Positions 1-5,701 of a DNA stretch of 11,632 nucleotides are shown one piece after another. Under the pieces are notes generated by a model. It made no database searches and was not told the DNA's origin. It saw nothing but the letters and a program-made list of their open reading frames with translations. Made by a program: the position numbers and the translations under genes. The DNA is taken from the NCBI GenBank assembly GCA_018370615.1, contig JAGZAC010000028.1:1-11632 (forward strand), given 5' to 3'. The stretch's first letter is position 1, and every line of letters starts with the position of its first letter. Source of the DNA: Clostridiales bacterium (GTDB lineage: Bacteria > Bacillota > Clostridia > Oscillospirales > CAG-272).

Positions 1-282
1 GGCGCCATTTTTGCCGCCCTCGGCTGGGTATTGTTTTCTTACTTTTACTCTCTGTACATCCAATACTTTCCCTCCGCATCCTACCTGTATGGGAGCCTTG
101 CGGCTATCGTATTTTTGATGCTGTGGCTGTATATTTGTATGATGATTTTGATTTACGGTGCAGAGATCAACAAGTATATTTTCCGTAAGTGGTCTGCAAG
201 AAAGCAGAGAGCCGTACCTGCAGTTTCAGCAGAAAAAACTGTATCGCAAAAAAGAATTGTATCTGGACGAAAAAAGAAATAA
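1..282 (+). CDS. YihY/BrkB-family inner-membrane protein, C-terminal part (5'-truncated)
   Basis: The frame is open from base 1 and ends at TAA 280-282, giving 93 residues of a gene that starts outside the window. Two membrane segments are visible: one around residues 5-25 (GAIFAALGWVLFSYF) and one around residues 40-65, which begins YLYGSLAAIVFLMLWLY and ends in GAEIN. The pair LYGSL...LMLWLY...GAEIN is the hallmark end of the YihY/BrkB family, once misnamed ribonuclease BN, whose members are multi-pass membrane proteins of unsettled function. After the last helix comes a basic cytoplasmic tail ending RKKK. A bidirectional terminator follows directly. A TTG at 31 is in frame, but there is no reason to think it is the true start because family similarity continues upstream of it. 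Confidence 0.85.
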   Translation, partial: GAIFAALGWVLFSYFYSLYIQYFPSASYLYGSLAAIVFLMLWLYICMMILIYGAEINKYIFRKWSARKQRAVPAVSAEKTVSQKRIVSGRKKK

Positions 283-283
283 T

Positions 284-312
284 AAAAAGGGATCTGAAAA
301 GATCCCTTTTTT
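284..312. terminator. Bidirectional Rho-independent terminator
   Basis: An 11-bp stem is formed by AAAAAGGGATC (284-294) and GATCCCTTTTT (301-311) with loop TGAAAA. A run of T follows on the + strand and an equivalent run on the minus strand. It lies two bases after the YihY-family stop and 40 bases after the stop of the convergent binding-protein gene, so it can end transcripts from both sides. Confidence 0.88.
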
Positions 313-351
313 AGCATATGCCGTACCCACACACAAGGGATAAAGCGTATA

Positions 352-1368
352 TTACTGCAATAGCTCGCTCTCAAGATCTGAGAGCATTACGTCCAGTGCA
401 GTGATACCGCCTTCGGCAGTATACCATACCGCCGGATTGGCCAGATAAACAATATGCCCGTCCTGATAAGCGCGGGTATCCATAACCAATTCGTTTTCCA
501 CGATCTCCTGGGCCAACTGAGCGCCCTCTGTCTGAATCGCAGCATCGCGGTCCATAACAAAAATATAGTCCGGATCCTTCTCCACGATAAATTCAAAGGA
601 TGCTTCGTTGCCGTGAGTAGAGGTGTCGATATCTGCATCTACGCCGATGTTTTCAAAGCCTATTTCCCGGCCGATGATGGAGCAGCGGCCGTCGTTTCCC
701 AGTACGTTAAAGCCGCCGCTGGTAACCAGTCCCACAATGGCGGTCTTGCCTTCCGCAAATGCGGCCAGCGTCTCGATGCGGCCGTCGAATTCTGCCATTA
801 GCTCCTCTACCTTTTCTTCCATTCCAAACATGGAAGCTATAGTGCTGGCGTTTTCCCGCACACTTTCCACTACGCCCGACTCTTCATCCGTGGAAAGATA
901 CACCACCGGAGCAATTTCGCTCAATGCGTCATAGGAGCTGGAAAGTCGGCCGCCGATAAAAATTACATCCGGCTCGCAAGACATTACCGCCTCCAGGTCG
1001 GCTTCTTTAATAGTGCCCAGGTTGGCAATTTCTTCGCTGACATAACTCTGCAGGTAGTCCAAAGAGGTATGCGCGGTACCGACCACCCGATCCCCCACAC
1101 CCAGAGCGTCCAGAATATCCAGAGCGGCCATATCCAGAATGGCGATGCGCTGAGGGTCATAGGGCACTTCCAAATCCACCTCAGCCTGCTCTGCGTTAAG
1201 GCTTTTGATGGTAATCGTCTCCGGAGAGCTGTTCGCAGCAGCAGAACCTCCCTCCCCAGAGGACGAGGCTCCGTCCGCAGTGGAAGAGGAGCCTTCTCCC
1301 CCCTGTGAACACGAGATCAGGGACACAGACATAATAACAGCAAGTATTAAAATCAAAAATTTTTTCAT
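352..1368 (-). CDS. yclQ: Iron-siderophore ABC transporter substrate-binding lipoprotein (YclQ/CeuE/FatB family)
   Basis: This 338-residue lipoprotein captures a ferric siderophore outside the membrane and delivers it to the permeases encoded upstream. The signal peptide is residues 1-19 with lipobox LISC and lipidated Cys20, followed by a Ser/Gly/Ala linker to about residue 48. The rest is a TroA/FecB-fold protein; PQRIAILDMAALDILDALG (72-90) and DPDYIFVMDRD (265-275) are typical of the family. His252 (in THGNEASFEF) and Tyr316 (in WYTAEGG) sit where CeuE uses His227 and Tyr288 to coordinate iron, and Arg141, Arg228 and Arg274 keep nearly the same spacing as CeuE Arg118, Arg205 and Arg249. 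This suggests a catecholate or bis-catecholate ligand such as petrobactin; the exact ligand is inferred. ATG start with AAGGAG about 8 bases upstream. It is the last gene of the operon, 31 bases after the ATPase gene. Confidence 0.9.
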   Translation of the reverse strand: MKKFLILILAVIMSVSLISCSQGGEGSSSTADGASSSGEGGSAAANSSPETITIKSLNAEQAEVDLEVPYDPQRIAILDMAALDILDALGVGDRVVGTAHTSLDYLQSYVSEEIANLGTIKEADLEAVMSCEPDVIFIGGRLSSSYDALSEIAPVVYLSTDEESGVVESVRENASTIASMFGMEEKVEELMAEFDGRIETLAAFAEGKTAIVGLVTSGGFNVLGNDGRCSIIGREIGFENIGVDADIDTSTHGNEASFEFIVEKDPDYIFVMDRDAAIQTEGAQLAQEIVENELVMDTRAYQDGHIVYLANPAVWYTAEGGITALDVMLSDLESELLQ

Positions 1369-1384
1369 GTACTATTCTCCTTTT

Positions 1385-1400
1385 AGCCGGAATTGCGGCT
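1385..1400 (-). other. Small intergenic hairpin between ATPase and binding-protein genes
   Basis: AGCCG (1385-1389) and CGGCT (1396-1400) form a 5-bp stem with a 6-base loop. It overlaps the ATPase stop codon and ends a few bases before the ribosome site of the binding-protein gene. There is no T tract, so it is not a terminator. It may block mRNA decay and favour higher output of the binding protein, but this is inference from position only. Confidence 0.3.
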
Positions 1401-2152
1401 TAGTAATAAATGGACAAAGGCTTTCCTTCGATTTTCAGGATTTCAAAGTCTACTTTGTAGATAGAAGAGAGAACTTCTTTTGTCATCACCTCCTCCACAG
1501 TTCCAAATCTGGCGATCTTTCCGTCCACAAAGGCACAGATATAATCGGAATAAAACGCCGCGTAGTTGATCTCATGAAGTACCAGGATGACAGTTTTGCC
1601 CAGCTCGTCGCACAGACGGCGAACGGTGCGCATCATGTTGGTGGCGTGGTAAATATCCAGATTGTTGGTAGGCTCGTCCAAAAGCACATATTCCGTATCC
1701 TGGGCGATGACCATGGCAATCATAGCACGCTGGCGCTGGCCGCCGGAAAGCTCGTCAATAAACCGGTCCTGGAAATCTTCCAATTCCATGTATGCGATGG
1801 CCTGATCGATGATGGCTTGATCCTCCGGCGTCGTGCGACCTCCCGAGTAGGGGAACCGCCCGAAAGTCACCAATTCCCGAACGGTAAGCTTCATTTGGAT
1901 GTTGTTGGACTGGGTCAATATGGCCATCCGTTTGGAAAGCTCCTTACTCTTCCATTTGACGATGTCCCTTCCGTCGAAATCCACCAAACCTGCATCCCGG
2001 GCAATGAGTCGGGAAATCATCCCCATCACGGTGGACTTTCCCGCCCCATTTGGGCCAATGAGGGAAAGCACCTTCCCCTTTGGAATTTCAAAGCTGACAC
2101 AGTCCACCACCGCCTTGCCGTCATATTGTTTTGTCAGTTCCTTGATTTGCAA
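1400..2152 (-). CDS. yclP: Siderophore ABC transporter ATP-binding protein (YclP/FepC type)
   Basis: This cytoplasmic ATPase powers the importer. Residues are numbered from the TTG at 2158 (252 residues): Walker A GPNGAGKS 35-42, Q-loop Gln83, signature LSGGQRQR 137-144, Walker B YVLLDEP 157-163 with catalytic Glu162, D-loop NNLD 165-168, and switch His195. The strings FGRFPYS, MVIAQDTEYVLLDEP and FYSDYI match the B. subtilis YclP branch closely. Two TTG starts compete. The one at 2158 overlaps the upstream stop (TTGA) but lies only 2 bases from AAGGAGG (2161-2167); the one at 2152, two codons later, has ideal 8-base spacing and is chosen here. There is no ATG nearby. Translation is probably coupled to the YclO-like permease. 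Confidence 0.93.
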   Translation of the reverse strand: MQIKELTKQYDGKAVVDCVSFEIPKGKVLSLIGPNGAGKSTVMGMISRLIARDAGLVDFDGRDIVKWKSKELSKRMAILTQSNNIQMKLTVRELVTFGRFPYSGGRTTPEDQAIIDQAIAYMELEDFQDRFIDELSGGQRQRAMIAMVIAQDTEYVLLDEPTNNLDIYHATNMMRTVRRLCDELGKTVILVLHEINYAAFYSDYICAFVDGKIARFGTVEEVMTKEVLSSIYKVDFEILKIEGKPLSIYY

Positions 2153-2154
2153 AA

Positions 2155-3126
2155 TCAAACCCTCCTTTTCGTCAGCAGCAAATATAGGAAATAAAGTCCG
2201 CCGCCCACAGTGATAAACACGCTGATGGGAATGGAGTAAGTGTAAACGTGTTCTACAATCAGCTGGCCTGCTACCAGGATCACCATGCCAAACAACACCG
2301 AGCCGGCGATTAGATGGGCATGGCGATATGTCTTAAAAAGCTGACGGGAAAGATTGGCAATAATCAGTCCCATAAAGGAGATAGGGCCTACCACCGCGGT
2401 AGCTACGGCAATGGCCAGAGTGACTCCTAAAAGCAGCCGGCGGATGCTTTTGTCGTAGTCAACCCCCAGGTTGATAGCTTGTTCCTTGCCAAGAGTAAGC
2501 ACATCCAGCAGCGCAAGGTCTTTTCGCAAAACAAAAATAAGCAGAGCTAAAACAATCAAAGAGAAAAGGATGATTTCTCCGTTTACGTTGCTGAAGCTGG
2601 CAACCAGGGTAGCCAGCAAGCTGTCGTACTCGTTGGGATCCATAACCCGGGTGAGGGTGGATTGAATACTTCCAAAAAATGAAGTGAGCACCGTACCGAT
2701 CAGCAGCACATACAGTACGTTGTAGTTTGTTTTTTTGAATAAGTACCCGTAAATCACCGTGGCGGAAATGCCCATAAGTACCAGGTCCACAGCAAAGGCG
2801 GCATTGGCGTTCACCGCTAAAATGCTCCCCGTCCCCGCCGCAAACACCACAGCAGTGTGAATCAGAGTGTAAAGAGAGTTCATTCCCAACAGGCAAGGGG
2901 TGACAATGGTGTTGTTGATGATGGACTGAAATACCAGAGACGCACCCCCAATGGCGAAAGCGGCAATAAGCATGACAATCAGCTTGGGGATCCGCAGGCT
3001 CATAGCGTATGCAAAATACTTTGGATTTACGTCCACCAGCAGGTAAGCAGCACAGGCCGCCAGCACCAGCACCCCCATTACAGCCAGCTTGATAAGATTC
3101 GCCCGGCGGGCCGCAATATTATTCAT
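2155..3126 (-). CDS. yclO: Siderophore ABC transporter permease (FecCD/YclO type)
   Basis: This 323-residue protein forms one half of the transmembrane channel of the iron-siderophore importer. It is hydrophobic throughout, with about nine or ten membrane segments as expected for BtuC/FecCD permeases. The coupling loop that contacts the ATPase is visible as DVLTLGKEQAINLGVDYDKS, and VVGPISFMGLIIANLSRQLF is the typical motif that follows. The reading frame stays open up to 3333, but those upstream codons overlap the preceding permease gene. The true start is ATG 3126-3124, preceded by GGGGGAAAG at good spacing and followed by the usual N-terminal helix. The start overlaps the end of the upstream permease by 8 bases (ATGAATAA), and the stop lies 2 bases before the chosen ATPase start. 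Confidence 0.92.
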   Translation of the reverse strand: MNNIAARRANLIKLAVMGVLVLAACAAYLLVDVNPKYFAYAMSLRIPKLIVMLIAAFAIGGASLVFQSIINNTIVTPCLLGMNSLYTLIHTAVVFAAGTGSILAVNANAAFAVDLVLMGISATVIYGYLFKKTNYNVLYVLLIGTVLTSFFGSIQSTLTRVMDPNEYDSLLATLVASFSNVNGEIILFSLIVLALLIFVLRKDLALLDVLTLGKEQAINLGVDYDKSIRRLLLGVTLAIAVATAVVGPISFMGLIIANLSRQLFKTYRHAHLIAGSVLFGMVILVAGQLIVEHVYTYSIPISVFITVGGGLYFLYLLLTKRRV

Positions 3127-4126
3127 CAGCTTTCCCCCTTTCCGCCTGGGAAACAGAAGCTGCACAAGCACCGGCATGAGCGGCTCCCAGGCGGATCGCT
3201 TTGCGGCCGTGCTTGAGGCGGTAGAGCAGCAGAATGACAAACAACACGCTTCCCACAATGCCCACGATAAGTTCAATCGGAAGCTCGTAAGGCTGGATAA
3301 CCACTCTGGCCAGTATGTCACAAACCAGCACAAACAGTGCGCCGAACAAAGCGGTATCTACCAATGTCCCTCGAATTTTATCTCCCTTGAACATGGCCAC
3401 AATATTGGGAACAATCAGCCCAATGTAAGAGATAGAACCTACCACAACCACCACCGATGCAGTGATCATAGCTGCAATAGACAGTCCTAAAAACAACACC
3501 AGATTGTATGGCACTCCCAGGTTCTTGGAAAAATCCTTTCCCATGCCCACAATATTAAAATGGTTGGCAAAAATAAAGGCCAGGACGACCAGTGGCACTG
3601 CCAGCCACACCAACTCATAGTTGCCTGAGAGAACAATAGAAAAATGCCCCACCAGCCAAGAGGACAATGCCTGCGTCATTTCATATTTGTAGGCAAGATA
3701 ATTTGTTATCCCACCAATTACATTGCCGAACATAATCCCCACCAAAGGCACCATCACCACGTCTTTGAACTGAATGCGCTGGATAAACCAAACGAAAATC
3801 CATGTGCCAAGAATAGCAGTGATAAATGCAAATACCGCCCTGCTCCACAGGGTAGATTGGGGCATGAACAGCAGCGCCAGCAAGATACCGAACTGTGCTG
3901 AAGAAATCGTTGCTCCTGTGGTAGGAGAGACAAACTTATTCATGCACAGCTGCTGCATAATCAATCCTGCCACACTCATTCCCACTCCTGTACATAAAAT
4001 AGCGAACAGCCTTGGCAGGCGGGAAACGAAAAAAATCTTCCATTGATTCAAATCTCCGGAAAAGAGGCTTTGCAAATCCAAATTGATAACCCCTATAAAT
4101 AGAGAGACTGCCGACACAACCAGCAC
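3119..4126 (-). CDS. yclN: Siderophore ABC transporter permease (FecCD/YclN type), start codon uncertain
   Basis: This is the first gene of the importer operon and encodes the other half of the channel. PRLFAILCTGVGMSVAGLIMQ and the motif KFVSPTTGA are hallmarks of the YclN branch, and VGSISYIGLIVPNIV is the conserved coupling-loop end. The first canonical start in frame is GTG 4126 (335 residues), but it has no ribosome site and leaves only a 14-residue first helix. A strong AAGGAGG lies at 4180-4174, and the open frame after it encodes (IARYKSTIFLAAA) the missing front of helix 1. However, no ATG, GTG or TTG lies between the upstream stop TAG (4195-4193) and 4126. The codons at ideal spacing are ATC (4168 or 4165). 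Either an AUC start or an assembly error at one base seems likely; the coordinates given use the canonical GTG. Confidence 0.85.
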   Translation of the reverse strand: MLVVSAVSLFIGVINLDLQSLFSGDLNQWKIFFVSRLPRLFAILCTGVGMSVAGLIMQQLCMNKFVSPTTGATISSAQFGILLALLFMPQSTLWSRAVFAFITAILGTWIFVWFIQRIQFKDVVMVPLVGIMFGNVIGGITNYLAYKYEMTQALSSWLVGHFSIVLSGNYELVWLAVPLVVLAFIFANHFNIVGMGKDFSKNLGVPYNLVLFLGLSIAAMITASVVVVVGSISYIGLIVPNIVAMFKGDKIRGTLVDTALFGALFVLVCDILARVVIQPYELPIELIVGIVGSVLFVILLLYRLKHGRKAIRLGAAHAGACAASVSQAERGKADE

Positions 4127-4173
4127 AGCGGCCGCTAGAAAAATTGTTGACTTATATCTGGCGATGATTTTTC

Positions 4174-4180
4174 CCTCCTT
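4174..4180 (-). promoter_or_regulatory. Strong ribosome-binding site for the YclN-like permease
   Basis: AAGGAGG on the minus strand is the best ribosome site ahead of the operon. It is 48 bases before the first canonical in-frame start (GTG 4126) but 5 and 8 bases before two in-frame ATC codons (4168, 4165). Its position argues that translation starts upstream of the GTG. Confidence 0.6.
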
Positions 4181-4198
4181 GGTTAGTTCTAGCTAACT
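4181..4198. promoter_or_regulatory. GTTAG-N6-CTAAC inverted-repeat operator before the importer operon
   Basis: GGTTAG-TTCTAG-CTAACT is an inverted repeat with exact GTTAG/CTAAC arms and a 6-base spacer. It sits directly upstream of the ribosome site of the permease operon. The same arms and spacing recur over the start point of the AraC-gene promoter (5430-5447). GGTTAG half-sites resemble those of DtxR/IdeR iron repressors (established boxes have GGTTAG and CTAACC arms), although those boxes have a shorter spacer. The regulator identity is inferred. Confidence 0.6.
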
Positions 4199-4203
4199 TA
4201 TAT

Positions 4204-4232
4204 GTAAAAAACAAGCACTCCAAAAGAGTGTT
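4204..4232 (-). terminator. Rho-independent terminator after the AraC-family gene (possible attenuator)
   Basis: On the minus strand AACACTC and GAGTGCT form a 7-bp stem (one G-U pair) with loop TTTTG, followed by TGTTTTTT. It is about 95 bases past the regulator stop. Its T run ends only a few bases before the operator of the importer operon, so it separates regulator and importer transcripts. If the importer promoter lies upstream of it, it would act as an attenuator. Confidence 0.65.
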
Positions 4233-4327
4233 CCTCCGACGGAGCACAAACGGCACTAATACACTATACCCATTTCGCCCCGACCTTGCTTATTGTACAA
4301 AAATTTCAAAGCACTTTCCGCTCCAAA

Positions 4328-5362
4328 TTAGGGCTTTTTCGCTCCAAAATGAAGCTCCATCCCATCCAATGCATTCCTCATGCGGTACTCTCTTGGAGAA
4401 ACGCCAAGCACCTCACGGAAAGCGCCGGCAAACTTGCTGCTGTTGTCGTAACCGAATTCTCCGGCGATATCCATAATTGTACGATCGGTCTCAACAAGAA
4501 GCTTTGCGGCCACACGCATTTTATACCCTCGAATACACTGGTACAGAGGTTTTCCGTAAACTCGCTGTATACTGCCGCGCAACTGCTCCGAGGTGGCGTG
4601 AAGTTTTTTTCCCAACTGCTGAGCAGTTAGACGCTGGCTTCGGTGCGTGTCCACATAGGAAATCACACTGCGCGCCAGCTGGACCTGTGCCGGAGTACAA
4701 GCACGCCCCTTCTGCTGCGAAGCAGCCGGGTCCAGACAGGAAAGAAACAGCAGCAGCTCCAAAACCTTCACCTTGTAATACCCCTTTCGGATAGACTCTG
4801 GTACCTGGTACAACTGGGAAAATACATACTCCAACTGGGGTGTGGAACGCATAATGAAGTGATCGTTTCCCGCACAGAATTTCTTCCAAAGACTGGAGAG
4901 TTTAACGTCTACGTCTCCCAGCAGGCAGGAAGTACACGCAGGCGCCAGCTCCGGATGAATGATGACGGAAAGCCCACGATAGCGTTGAACCGGACAATGA
5001 AGCAGCGCCCCATCTTTGCTGCTCCTGTGGATGGACATATCTCCTTCCCCCAAATAGAAGAAGCGGTCGGCATCTTCATATTCCAAACGCCCTTCCTGGC
5101 AATGGGCAATTTCCAGCAGATCATCCCGCCAGCCGGTGTGGTTTTCAAAGGAATACGTATACGCCTCCTGAAATGCCAGCCAGATCCCCGGAAAAACGCT
5201 GTACGCACGAATACTGGCCCAACCATGTTCGTTTTCCATATGGTAAAAATCGCAGCTGCCGTCCTGCGGCAGGGTGTCAAAATAGCGGCATTTCTGCGGT
5301 CTAGTACAGTTATATTTTTTCTGCGGTGCAATGCACAGCGTATCGAATGGCTCCCTGTCCAA
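4328..5362 (-). CDS. AraC-family transcriptional regulator of the siderophore importer
   Basis: This is a 344-residue protein. Residues 25-225 form the sensor part typical of PchR/YbtA-like siderophore regulators: IAHCQEGRLEYED (85-97) and YLGEGDMSIH (103-112) are recognisable from that group. Residues about 230-330 are the two-helix-turn-helix AraC DNA-binding domain, with TIMDIAGEFGYDNSSKFAGAF (first part 295-309) as the second HTH and GVSPREYR (320-327) as the closing motif. The start is TTG 5362, with AGAGG 9 bases upstream. Members of this group usually activate iron-siderophore uptake genes, sensing the ferric siderophore through the N-terminal domain, so the importer just downstream is the likely target. 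Its own promoter is near perfect and covered by a GGTTAG-N6-CTAACC repeat, so it is probably repressed in iron-rich cells. Target and ligand are inferred. Confidence 0.9.
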   Translation of the reverse strand: MDREPFDTLCIAPQKKYNCTRPQKCRYFDTLPQDGSCDFYHMENEHGWASIRAYSVFPGIWLAFQEAYTYSFENHTGWRDDLLEIAHCQEGRLEYEDADRFFYLGEGDMSIHRSSKDGALLHCPVQRYRGLSVIIHPELAPACTSCLLGDVDVKLSSLWKKFCAGNDHFIMRSTPQLEYVFSQLYQVPESIRKGYYKVKVLELLLFLSCLDPAASQQKGRACTPAQVQLARSVISYVDTHRSQRLTAQQLGKKLHATSEQLRGSIQRVYGKPLYQCIRGYKMRVAAKLLVETDRTIMDIAGEFGYDNSSKFAGAFREVLGVSPREYRMRNALDGMELHFGAKKP

Positions 5363-5429
5363 GCTTCTACACCTCTTATCAAAATTTGCAAAAAAGAAAA
5401 GGCCCTATAGCCATCCCATTTTGCCGCGC

Positions 5430-5447
5430 GGTTAGATTTAACTAACC
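5430..5447. promoter_or_regulatory. GGTTAG-N6-CTAACC operator over the AraC-gene start point
   Basis: GGTTAG-ATTTAA-CTAACC is a perfect 6+6 inverted repeat with a 6-base spacer. It begins six bases past the -10 box of the AraC-gene promoter and so covers about +1 to +18. A bound protein there would block a strong promoter. It matches the repeat at 4181-4198 in arms, spacer length and following TAT. Confidence 0.7.
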
Positions 5448-5453
5448 TATATC

Positions 5454-5482
5454 ATTATACCAACGCATCCTTTTTCTGTCAA
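5454..5482 (-). promoter_or_regulatory. Perfect-consensus sigma-A promoter for the AraC-family gene
   Basis: On the minus strand TTGACA (5482-5477), a 17-base spacer and TATAAT (5459-5454) give all 12 consensus bases at optimal spacing. The predicted start is near 5447, leaving a leader of about 85 bases. Such strength fits a gene held down by a repressor at the overlapping operator. Confidence 0.85.
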
Positions 5483-5509
5483 GCACCACGATGAATTTAT
5501 TCCCCCCGC

Positions 5510-5531
5510 GTTAGACGAAAAATCGTCTAAC
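5510..5531. promoter_or_regulatory. Perfect 9+9 palindrome with GTTAG/CTAAC ends
   Basis: GTTAGACGA (5510-5518) and TCGTCTAAC (5523-5531) are exact inverted repeats around four A. It lies between the divergent promoters of the AraC gene (-35 at 5482) and ligA (-35 at 5590). The outer GTTAG/CTAAC arms equal those of the two N6 operators, but here they are 12 bases apart. It could be a second regulator site or a hairpin; it has no T tract in either direction, so it is not a terminator. Confidence 0.5.
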
Positions 5532-5589
5532 CAGTTTTCAAAAATAATATTTCATCTTGTTTGTATATCAATAGAAATTGAAAAAAAAC

Positions 5590-5618
5590 TTGTATTCATT
5601 TTGGGAACATGCTATAAT
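5590..5618 (+). promoter_or_regulatory. Extended -10 promoter for ligA
   Basis: TTGTAT (5590-5595), a 17-base spacer and TATAAT (5613-5618), preceded by TGC, form an extended -10 promoter. The predicted start is near 5625, about 77 bases before the ligA ATG. The leader is very AT-rich, and its best ribosome site is GGGGAAAGG at 5679-5687. Confidence 0.8.
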
Positions 5619-5701
5619 AATTTTGTCTTTGTATAAACTAAATTTTGTTATTTTAATAAAATTTGACGACACCAACACGGGGAAAGGTATATATATTTAT
5701 T

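Larger units (their letters stand above)
5363..5701. other. Divergent intergenic control region between the AraC gene and ligA
   Basis: This 339-base gap has no credible gene. It holds the AraC-gene leader, operator and promoter on the left, a 22-base palindrome in the middle, and the ligA promoter and AT-rich leader on the right. The stretch 5532-5589 is AT-rich, with nothing recognisable. Confidence 0.8.

Noticed and set aside
1205..2194. Long + strand open frame antisense to the binding-protein and ATPase genes
   Set aside because: The residues resemble no family, and the frame spans two genes whose minus-strand products carry complete motifs. It has no ribosome site.
3127..3333. N-terminal extension of the second permease to 3333
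   Set aside because: It lies wholly inside the preceding permease gene, is Trp/Cys-rich and unlike the family, and ATG 3126 has a good ribosome site.
5375..5408. Possible attenuator in the AraC-gene leader (GGC...GGCC before a T-rich run)
   Set aside because: The stem is only 3-4 bp and would be unstable.
4643..5410. 255-codon + strand frame antisense to the AraC-family gene
   Set aside because: The AraC frame shows a full DNA-binding domain, promoter and ribosome site; this frame has none.
5444..5465. Possible Fur box near the AraC-gene -10 region (TATAATGATATA)
   Set aside because: Only half of a Fur-type repeat is present, and its bases are explained by the -10 box and the start of the GGTTAG repeat.
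5659..5701. TTG 5663 as the ligA start
   Set aside because: It has no ribosome site, and LigA proteins normally begin close to the helix encoded just after ATG 5702.
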